Assembly (NCBI GenBank): GCA_963966185.1
Contig: CAWZYM010000312.1
Location: 520,001 to 584,000, forward strand
From: Rhabditoides inermis
Taxonomy: Eukaryota > Nematoda > Chromadorea > Rhabditida > Rhabditidae
Direction of reading: 5' to 3'
DNA length: 64,000 nt
Part shown: positions 26,164 through 36,408 of the stretch, piece after piece
Position numbering within the stretch: the stretch's first letter is position 1
Layout: the number at the start of each line of letters is the position of its first letter
Notes under the pieces: model-generated
What the model saw: the letters and a program-made list of their open reading frames with translations, nothing else
Databases searched by the model: none
What the model was told of the DNA's origin: nothing
Position numbers and translations under genes: made by a program

Positions 26164-29100
26164 GATAGGCTCCTCTCTTTCAGGTTGTGCTCGGCGACGT
26201 TGGCGAATGGTTCCAGAAGCTGCTCACCAAAGCCTACGTGTGGACAGTGTTCCAGTACAAGTAGGCCCCTTTTCACACTTTCACTTTTCTGAAATTTGAA
26301 ATGTAAATATGTGAACATTTGAAAACGTATGGCCGGCCCTAGGGTAACAGATATCGCTTTGATCACCATCGGCCCTTATCTTTCTGGTCCCTTATTCATA
26401 AATCCACAGCTATCTTTTATCTTGCAATATACATACGTGCACACTAGGAAGTGAAGTCATTAATCTTTTCACGTCAAGAGAGCACACACAATAATTGAAT
26501 CCATATAAGTCACTTGTTCTCGTATTCTGGCGGTGGTGTACAGAGCAACAACGTAATTGAGTGAACTCTTGGATCCTTTGTTCTTTTAAGAGCGACTAGA
26601 CAGTCCGAGTCCACACATCCCGTGTGCAACACTTCCTCGTTTATCAGATTATCATAGTGCATGGAAAACTGATATCACTTAGATGATGTTCAAATCATAC
26701 ATCTATTACAGCCGTAAATCCAAAGTTTTTTTTTCTTGTATATACGCGCACTACAAAGTGAAGCATCTGAAAGAAAGCATCAAGACAAATGGTCTGACAG
26801 ATGATATGAAACAAAGAAAAATGGAAACAAATTGTGAATTTTTATCAGAAAGTTCCGCAACCTGCCGCCTCCCGAGAACCCGGAAGAGATCTTTCTCCCA
26901 ATGACCATCGCCATTCCCATCGTCTTACTATATTTGGTAATTTTGAATTCACGTTTTTATCATTTTATCTACGGTCATGGTTTCAGCTGCTTTGCACGAC
27001 TGTCATCAAGGGATTCGATCATGACGAGGGACACAAACCTGGTTAGTTGGAACATCCGGGTTACGGTAGATTGACCTTCTGTAGGATTACGGTAGGTGAA
27101 TAATTTGACCTAGTCTATACGCTTAGTATTACGGTAGGAGAATAATTTCAGGAATCGACTTCGGCAGTGCCTTCTATTTCACGTTCATCTCACTGACGAC
27201 AATTGGACTGGGAGACGTGATGCCCTACAATATACAGGTTTCTTTTTAACGTTCTTTTCTTTGTTTTTTTTCGTTTTTGAAACATTCCAGCGATTGATTG
27301 AAGTTCGCATTTGTCATTATTAGTTGAATGCGAAATGCATTCGAAAAGGATTCGAGAATTAATTGTTACTCTGTCACCACTACCCATTTACAACCCATCA
27401 GCGTAGATTGTAACAAAATTGAAATACAATATTTACGAATGCTGTGTCCATCAATACATTTTCATTTTTGCCGAAGTACAGTCATAAAATACAACAAAAT
27501 GATCAAATACAATGTTTGAACAAAAAAGTGAAACTTTGTATCACTTCCCCGTCCCCAGTACTCGCCGTTCCTTGACGGGAAGTGCTAATACAACAATCAA
27601 ACATAAAACAACAAAGACGTGATAGTTGAACATAATTTCATTGCCCCTCCTCCAGTACTCCCCCTTCCTATCCGAGCAAGTAGAACCCTTTAAGATAATT
27701 AAAATCACATTTAAACAATTAAAATATCATCTCATCCCTCCCAGTACTCTCCCTTCCTCGCCGGGGCCTTCCTGCTCGGCCTGGCCCTCGTCTCCATCGT
27801 CAACACGTCCATCTACGCGCAGATGTACGACGACTTCTTCCGGCTCATTGGTGGGCGCTGGCTTCTTCAATTCATTTCTAACTAGAACTACTTCTATGAC
27901 TCTCACTCTCATATGTCATATCATATTCCGATTTTTTCCGGTTCATCGGTCAGTTCTCATGAAGACTTTCTTCTATATGACATTCTCCTAGGTTTTCATC
28001 TCGGTTTTTTTGGTAGAGATACCACTCAATTTTCTGTCTTCTTTCTTATAATTATAATTGTCTTTTCCGCTGAGATTGGTGAGAGACACGACGAATTGGT
28101 TAGCAGCTCACAATTGTGTGACGTAGCATACGAGAATGCTTTGAAGCGCTATCTATCTAGCTATCTTTATGTCGCTTCTGCAACAAAATCCTAGGGCAGG
28201 CGTTGTAATAAAATCTCACTGCAGTAGATAGGTGTCCTAGACAGTTCAGAAAGTCATCACTTCTCCTTTTTCGAGGATATTTTCGAAAGCATTCTCAATG
28301 ACGTCGATTTTCTGTTGTTCTCGCGTACACGATACGAAACGTGAGTATAATATAACGTAAATTTTGAAGTTTATTGTAGCAGTTATTTTTGCCGGTAAAT
28401 GCAAAACTTATTTTTTATAGCCTACATGGAACGAGAACTCGACAGGATTCATCGAGAACACTTCCACGTACCAGGACACAAGATATTCCAGGTAGAACAT
28501 CTCTTCTCTCTCTCCTTCTTTCTCTCTCTGTCTCTCTGTCTCTCTCTCTGTCTCTCCTCTTTCTCTCTCTCTCTCTCTCTCTCTCGTATATTGTCAGAAT
28601 ATAATTTGCTGACACATCAAAAAGTCGTGAGATTAGCTATGTGTCGCAACAATGTCATGTTATTTTGCTATCGAAACGTACAGTGCATAGTCACTCGCAA
28701 CATTACACTCATTTGTGATCAGTCAACACATGCAACCAGCTCTATTTTCTTTCTCTTCCGATTAATACCAAAACCATAATTTAAAAGTCGAATGTTGGAA
28801 AAAACAGTTTGAACCGTTTTTTTAACAGGAACTGGCCAACAGCGGTTTCTCTTATAAATAATACCATAAACCATAATTTAAAAGTGGAATAAAACAGTTT
28901 GATTCGTTTTTTCCCCAGGACATGCAGCCGGCGGTGCGCCTGCTCGTCCTCTCCTTCCCCCACTCCAACCACGCACTCATCGACAGAAAGTGGGTGGCAC
29001 TATTAATTAAATTGATATCAAATCAAATCAATCAAATCAAATCAAATCAACCGACCAAACCATCTCCACTATCCTCATTCAGTGCTTGACTGTTTTATGG

Positions 29101-31003
29101 ATAAACTATTATTAAATATTTATCCAGAATCGCATTTCAAGTGTTCGACTAGCGCTGAGAGAGATTAATATCAAATGTTGTATTATCACCGTACGTTTCT
29201 GAGTAATGATAAAGATGTGAACGCAAATCAAGTTCAATTTTGCCGATACTGATAAATCCAAACAACTGGATCGTGTGTCATGCAGGAATGTGGGATGTTT
29301 TCTTTCAGGAAAACGATCGAATCCATCGACCGGGCATTCGCCGCCAGAGCAGAAGACGAGATGGTGGAGAAGGGAGAGGAGAAGGAGAAGGTATAACTTG
29401 GTGACTTATCAGTGAAACACACATCCATCGTTTCAACCGTGTCGTGTTGGTAATGGGTGTCTTAAGTATATGATAACTCACTCACTCACTCACTCCTCGG
29501 CCGATTCTCCGTAGATCATCTGGAGCGTTCTATATAGTTAATGTAGTATATAGTATATACTATATGATAAATAATATTTATCCATTTTGTTGTCTTTTCA
29601 GGAAGAGAAGAAGGAGCAGCGCTACGTGAAAAAGAAGAAGACCGTCCAGGTTCGTGTACTTCGCAACTACAAGTCATCTTTCAGCCGGGTCATATAGCCG
29701 GGTCGTTTCAGCCGGGTCATATACAAGTTATTTTCAGCATATACAAATCATTTTCATTTTCAGCCGGGTCGTTTCAGCCGGGTCATATACAAGTCATCTC
29801 TGAAGCTAATTTCATTCGACTGTCGATAGTTAACCACCTTTCTCACACGTCCGAAAACTACCTACATGACAACTCCATGATAACGATAGCTCTAATGGAA
29901 ACTAGTAGAAACTAGCACACTGTTCCAGATAACGCCGCGTCTGTCTGTCTCTCTGTTTCTGTCAGTCCGTCAGTTTCTTTGAACGACTACGCAAACTATA
30001 GCACTTCTTTTCCGATCGCGCCGCTTCCCTTGGACCACTTAGCCGTTCCTTCTTCGGACCGACCGAGGAGCCGGACGGCGTCCGACCTGGCTGCCCACGA
30101 CGCGGAGCATAGGCCGAAGGGGGAGGAGGAGGAGGAGGGCGAGAGGATGCGGACAGGCAGTGAACAGCTGGAGATGGCGCGGAAGGTGGGCGGGGATGAA
30201 TCTGAAGTATAAATAGAAACGTAGACGCATATGTTTCGTTTGTTGAACATAAGCTTTGGATTATGATTTCACGTCAATTCCATTCGTCCTGTATCTGGTG
30301 TATCTGGATTACAAAACAACGTTTTTTAGTGTATGAACATTACCGTCTGCACTAAGAGAAACAAAAAAAAAACATGAATCATTCCAACCGTACAATCATA
30401 TTCATAGATTCGTACCAATTGCCTAGAGGTACCGATTACTAAATGAACAAATGATGGTGAAATTGGACGCATAACGTTTCAAGCATCTCAGATAAGCGAT
30501 GACTACTGATTCGAAGCCAATTCTTGTTTGGAACTTTGTTGTTGTCAATCAATCAATCAATCGTTTATCCGGAATCGTTATATATTAAATATGACAACAC
30601 AATCATAATGATATGAAGCATACAGTAGTGCCTAAGATGATAGATACATAATAGGCTAACGCCGGGGAAAGACAGGAAAGACATCTGCACAATGGGAGTA
30701 TAAAAACTCATACTCATACAACGAGATACGGGATTAATTATATGATATAGAAACACCATGGATCATTCCACCCGTACAATTCAATTCAATTCAACATGTA
30801 TCCGTTGTGAAAATACGTTTCAACCATTGCACATAAACGATACCACGTCTCTATTCCATTCGTCAAACCAAACATGCCAATTGCAGGCGGAGCAGCGTCG
30901 CAAGTCGCCTCCGCGGAGGCGCGCGCCCACCCTGGGAGCACTCGGGGGGTGGGAGGTGGGGGGAAGGAGGGGAGTGGTGCGCAAGGGAAGCCACAAGAAC
31001 TAG
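22950..31003 (+). CDS. two-pore-domain potassium channel (TWK/K2P family)
   Basis: K2P channels carry background K+ current at the plasma membrane. The order TM1-P1-TM2-TM3-P2-TM4 is visible. TM1 is AAYVFIGGAVFNALESP; pore 1 has TTIGYG, continuing TISPQTWWGKAISIVYSALG; TM3 is PMTIAIPIVLLYLLLCT; pore 2 has TTIGLGD; TM4 is FLLGLALVSIVNTSIYAQMY. A long basic/acidic cytoplasmic tail follows. In-phase exons: 22950-23030, 23110-23163, 23210-23288, 23428-23495, 23679-23753, 24187-24228, 24278-24358, 25129-25188, 25238-25322, 25997-26073, 26184-26260, 26849-26936, 26987-27041, 27152-27237, 27745-27850, 28421-28491, 28919-28989, 29309-29390, 29602-29649, then a Glu-rich exon ending 30185 and the last exon 30887-31003. 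The Glu-rich exon's start is unresolved (phase mismatch; a small exon is probably missing). The start ATG at 22950 is the first in frame. Which twk paralogue this is cannot be told. Confidence 0.92.
24359..25026. repeat. long GA-rich satellite in a K2P intron
   Basis: About 665 bases of almost pure purine begin at the donor of the exon 24278-24358. A roughly 115-bp higher-order unit (GGGAGGGAAGGAGGGATAGA recurring near 24510, 24600, 24690 and 24765) changes at about 24860 to an almost perfect (GGAGAGA)n minisatellite of about 24 units. The opposite strand gives long Ser/Leu/Pro pseudo-ORFs, which are artefacts. Confidence 0.9.
27555..27760 (+). repeat. three copies of a 3' splice site/exon start
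   Basis: CCAG followed by TACTCnCCnTTCCT occurs with exon starts at 27559, 27656 and 27745. Only the third continues as the conserved TM4 exon (YSPFLAGAFLLG). The first reads YSPFLDGKC then stop; the second reads YSPFLSEQVEPF and shifts frame into the real exon. Spacings are 97 and 89 bases, consistent with a decayed tandem duplication. Confidence 0.8.
30541..30590 (-). mobile_element. non-LTR 3' tail remnant, minus orientation
   Basis: (CAAT)n repeats followed by CGTTTATCCGGAATCGTTAT give, on the minus strand, the same CGATTCCGGATAAACG terminus seen at 2430 and similar to the RTE tail at 54655. Confidence 0.5.
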
Positions 31004-31238
31004 AAGGCACTCAGGGAGACAAGTATCTGACGAATCTGACAGTCACTTCGAAACGTTCCTTTCAGACGTTTTGAAAGAGTTTTCGTGGTTCGAATCGTTT
31101 CATGACTGTCTAGACATGTCCACATATGCGTTCACAATTGGTTGTGTAACTTTCTGGTTCGACCTATTATTTCGTAGATGTTTTATCGGTTGTGTTGTAC
31201 ATATAAGACGTGTGGAATATGATTGCGCTGATCGTGAG

Positions 31239-31244
31239 AATAAA
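31239..31244 (+). terminator. poly(A) signal AATAAA for the K2P gene
   Basis: AATAAA lies 236 bases after the K2P stop codon and 97 bases before the next start codon (31341). Confidence 0.5.
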
Positions 31245-31340
31245 TGCTTTATGTCCCTGTGCGCCTTTATATTCGCCGATCGGCGTAGGAATGGAAGCGT
31301 CGTGGGTGGTCTGATTATCGATTGATCATCGATCGCCATC

Positions 31341-31598
31341 ATGGATATGATAAAACGCGCCAAGGACAGAATGGAACAACAGGCAAGTCCGAATAGTATT
31401 TTTTGGTTTTCATAAAATTGGCTGTAAGTAACTGAAATTTGTTGGGTTGGTTGATAATCTCCGATGCACTCTCCTTGTGTGATGTCTGATAGTCTCGTTT
31501 TACTCATTTACTGTTTTTTCATCTATCTATTTTAAAAACTATTTACGAGCTTTGTTCTTTTACTAATGGAACTTCCTGGTCATCCCAAAAGGGGATAG

Positions 31599-31644
<46 letters not shown>

Positions 31645-32868
31645 GAGTGTGTCTCGACTCTTGACAGATGAAAGCGATATGTGTACGCAATGTATATATC
31701 TGTCAAGGGAAGCCGCACGATAACAAATATGAGATGCATGTAATTTGTACATGTTTCCGAGTGCAAATACGTTCCAAGTACGCAGTGGACACACGTGTTT
31801 CGTGCATCATATTTTACCGGATTATCCCTATATTAAAAATTAAAGATATGGTATATTGCAATATTGGCCTGCTTTCCGAGAATAGTTACACATTGTGGAG
31901 GTGTCTAAACAAATATGACCAATTCTAATTGTGCTTTGTGTTCTTGTACTCTTGTACTCTTATTATCTTAGTCGGTCATATGCAAATCAAAAATGGTTTC
32001 AGGTTTTTGAGACCGTGGGTTCGACTCCAAAGACAACCATAGAGCCTGCGTTTCTCGGGAAAATAGCCAGGGTGGAGGAGCTGAAGCAGCAAGTGGAGAG
32101 GCTGCTGCATGCTGTGGAGGTCAGAGGAGAGAGAGAGAGAGAGGAGAGAGGAGAGAGAGAGAGAAGAGAGAGAGAGAGGCAGAAATAGAACAACTAGTTA
32201 GTGAAAGATCGCCATGCGTCACTATGAATCTTGACTTTGTACTATGTATAACGCAACGAAAACGAAAAAGCGAAAGTGATATCATGGTTGATAAAGACTG
32301 TGATATCATTTTCATTCATATACATATTTATCTCTCACACAGACACTGAAATTTGGCTCACGATAAATGGAACTTTTCAGATGTATTATAAATATTCTTT
32401 TGAACTGTCGAGTTTACATATTAAAGGAACAGTGGCGACTTATTTCTGCCACAACCTGCCACAACTCCTCATTTTCACACGAGCAAAACATTTGGCGGCG
32501 ACAGGAATCGAACCCGCGAACATTAGGGCCACAACGCAGCGCACATGCACTGAACCATGAAGCATGTGGCAAAGCGCTGTTCATTTGCGTTTATCTCTCC
32601 GACCCCAGTTTTTGGGAAAAAGCGTTGGCGGGAAATTCAAATTTTGAGCTGCATTCTCGGCATTGGCAGAATCGAAAGTAACGCAGAACCGTCGTTCTTT
32701 CGCAAAAAATGCAAATGTGTTAGGTTAATATGATTTTTAATAATACTCCGAGTCGAAAATAAGTTGCCACTGTTCCTTTAAATGTGTATATTTCAGCGCC
32801 ACATTCCGCATGACGCGCGGCTCATCGCAGCCTTCACGCAAGCCACCCATCCGGCTGACAATGTGAGG

Positions 32869-32913
<45 letters not shown>

Positions 32914-34550
32914 TCTCTTCCTCTCTCTCTCTCTCCCTCCTTCTCTCTCTCTCTCTCTCAACAAAAATAGAACATGTAGTCTCTCTCTATCTCTCATGTT
33001 TTACTTTAGCTACTAGAAATCTTTAATGTATCAAACACCGCGCTTTACCTCAGCCACAAAACGTATCCAAACGTGTCCTAACGTATCCTACTCTTCTATG
33101 TATCTCTCCCCAGGTCGCCTCGGCGTTCCGTTCTTTCTCAGCGGCGGCCTCGCAGTGGCCATCCGACGAGGCCAACGACCACTTCCACCGAGTGTTCGAG
33201 GCCGGAGAGGCCACCTATAAAATGGTTAGAACGTACTTTTGACCGGAACCGTATTCTTATTTGATGAGTTCATACGTTTCAATTCAGCAATATCATTATT
33301 TACCAGTTTCGATTCACAATCTGGTTTGCTTTTCCAAACTAATAAAAGAGGAAGAAAAACAATTCCCCACCAGCTCTCGCGGTGCGAGAAGGAGTTCGTC
33401 GAAAAGTCCGCCATCAACTTTCTCTCGCCGATGAAGGTACGATCAATATATCGGATCGATAGCACACCCAGGTTCCAGACGTTCGAGCAGTTCCTCGCCT
33501 CGGACATGAAGCGCTTCGAGCAGGTGAGGACATGTAGATCAATCGATAAATCAATCACTACTCGGTCATCATGAATTAATAAACATTCGATCGATAAATC
33601 AATACTTGATCAGGAGAAGCGGCTGCTGTTCTCGTGTCGAGTGGATATGGACAGCGCGCGAAACAGGGCTGTCAAGGTATATTCGAAATGATAATCGAAT
33701 ATCACTATGTAATCGAAGATGTACGAAAATAGCGAACAGGCCTGCTGTCGAATGTCTAGACAGTCTAGACTATTCAAATTCAAATCACACATTATCAGTA
33801 ATGTTTCGTAGACCAGTGTTTGTTCACGTGCAAGATGGGTCGCTTTCGTGTATTTGTGGCAGTAGTGAGTACACATTATCAAGAAATGCAGAGTGGCGCT
33901 AGGTCATCGTCTGTGTCGCCCGGCCTATAATAGGAAGAAGAGCCGGACACGGGTTTGTGTATGTATGGTTCCTTGTATGGATGTTGAGCGAGGGCTATTT
34001 ATTATACATATATGTTTATCTACAACTATAATAGCATCCTAACACACTAGACTACTCGGTTCGCTCGCATCGAAGACACTCCTCACTATCTCTCTCCCGT
34101 TCGGCTCCTCTTCTCACAGCTGACTCGCTTGATCTATCTCTCCTCTCTCTTCTCTCTTCTCTCTCCGGTCATAGTCCGACATCAGCGACAGTCTGTATCA
34201 AATTAGGGACTAGGCTGTGATTGCAGGACGGCTCGACTGTGCGGAGCGCTGCTCTCTCTGCCGATGCCGACGCTGCGACGCACCGGTTCCTGCGACAAGT
34301 CGAGCAGGTAAAGAGTTACTGTATCCAAACGGTTCAGTTCGAGTGAGGTTACTCGGCTTGGTAAAAACTGGGGAAGTTTTTCAGGGAAAGCAAGTCGTGT
34401 GTAAGGTGTAGTAGTGTTTGTAGTGGATAGAGCAATTATTTCTTTTCGATTGATATTGATCGATTGTAGGTTCGTGACGAACTGGTGGCGATTGAGCGGA
34501 AGTTGTGGATCATTCATGACGCTCTCAACTCACACCTCAAGGTATTCCCC

Positions 34551-34581
<31 letters not shown>

Positions 34582-36352
34582 ATTTCCAGATTTTTCTCAC
34601 CCTCTCTTCTTAGTACTCCCCTTTCATCGCCTTTCCGCATTCATATACTCAATTACAATTGCGCATTTGCCTCCTTCATTAACCAAAGTAAATTTCCTGG
34701 AAAAAAGATTGGGTCAAGTGTAGTGGTGAGAATCCACAATTTTCACGTACTTTCGACAATTCGTCGAGTTCAAAATCCAAGTTCCTTTCGCCTTTCGGTC
34801 TTGTGACCCTATGGGCTAACTAGTGTACTACTTATAGCGCATTATCGAGAAAAAAACTTACTTATCACGCGATATCAAAACAAATCATCGACGCACATTT
34901 TCATAACGCATCCACCTGCGCGGCAGACTTGGAAGCCATTTGTTATTTAAATGGAAAGCATATACAGAGAACTACTAATTACGTCACACTATACACCCAA
35001 ATACCTTGCCTTACCACATCTAGATCTGGTAGTATACTTATAACCTCTGTTACCTCAGTTTTTCTTTATTGATAGGATATTAGAGAGAAACTATTTGAGA
35101 TGTTTTCTTTATTGAAAAAAATAATAAAATAAGACAGATTGACCGGCTAATTTTTCGAACTTCTTCCAATCGTCCCTTCGGTTGAAATTTCCTATTTCCT
35201 ACTGCTCAACCCGGAATTCTGAAATTTTGAAGCAAACAAGCATAATCAAAACAGGCATATGAACACTTTGTAAATAGGAAACTAGCACTATCAGATTTGT
35301 AGACATTACATTACATACACGTGTAACGTGTTCACTTTATATTATTATTGTTTTTAACGTCAAGATATAATGCTTGAAAACACCACGTTAACACACAACT
35401 CACGCAAAATCGACTCATCTTACGAGGAGTGTCGTTAGAGCCACACTCTCGGATCCGAACCAAATTGATAGGATACCTTAGTTAGGACCCCATACATCGA
35501 TTTCTGATGTTACTTTTTCCTACGCGCCATATACGTTTCCAGTACGAAAACGTACAGGGCTGGTTTTTTGGCTACCTCATTTCATCTATGGCGGTTAAAG
35601 ACCGAACCGTTGTGGCGTAGTGGTTAGCGCATCAGTCTGTCAGACGAAAGGCTGGGGTTCGAGTCCGCGCACACGATTTTTGTTTTGCCAGCAGTTTCTG
35701 GACTTGGACTTGAAGTTTTTTGTTGCGAAGTGCTTCTGTTTGTAACTACAAATACGTTCTTCTTCTTTTTTAAAAACATTTTTGTCCAATATCGTTCAAC
35801 TATATTGTGTTTCTTTACACTTAAGATATTGTTTTGGCTGAAACGTTTAGTTTGAAAACAGTTATAACAAAGCGTGAACATTTGTAATCTGTGTTTTTTT
35901 TTCCATCAACAAGAAATGCAAGTCCAGGAACTGCTGGCAAAACAAAAATCATGTGCGCGGACTCGAACCCCAACCTCTGGTCTGACAGACTGATGCGCTA
36001 ACCACTAAGCCACAACGGCTCGGTTTTTGACCGCCAGAGGTAGAATGAGGTAGCCAAAACCAAGCCCTGTACGTTTTCGTACTGGAAACGTATATGGCGC
36101 GTAGGAAAAAGTAACACCAGAAATTGATGTCTGGGGTCCTAACTAAGGTATCCTATCAATTTGGTTCGGATCCGAGAGTGTGGCTCTAACGACACTCCTC
36201 GTTAGTTGTTTTGTGAACGAACACTAGTCTACGAAACATTACTAATAATATGTGATTAGGATTTGACTGACTGGTCAGACAACAAAAACAGTTTCTCTCT
36301 CATGTTCATCGACCGACCACTCACACAAATAAACTCTTTTAACTCTCTGTGT

Positions 36353-36408
<56 letters not shown>

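Larger units (their letters stand above)
35422..36202. mobile_element. 781-bp palindromic (foldback) element with a tRNA-like module in each arm
   Basis: Left arm 35422-35706 and right arm 35919-36202 are near-identical inverted copies, about 285 bases each, separated by a 212-base AT-rich spacer. Each arm carries a tRNA-like module pointing inward. The element sits in the BAR-gene intron 34542-36409. A few differences between arms (for example GGCGTAG versus GGCTTAG) show some age. Confidence 0.88.

Noticed and set aside
33437..33471. short intron inside BAR-gene exon 33374-33523
   Set aside because: The 35-base candidate would break the frame, while reading through keeps the conserved protein in frame.
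35608..35676. functional tRNA-Asp or tRNA-Met gene
   Set aside because: The D arm and T arm look right, but acceptor and anticodon stems do not pair well and the sequence lies in an inverted-repeat element.
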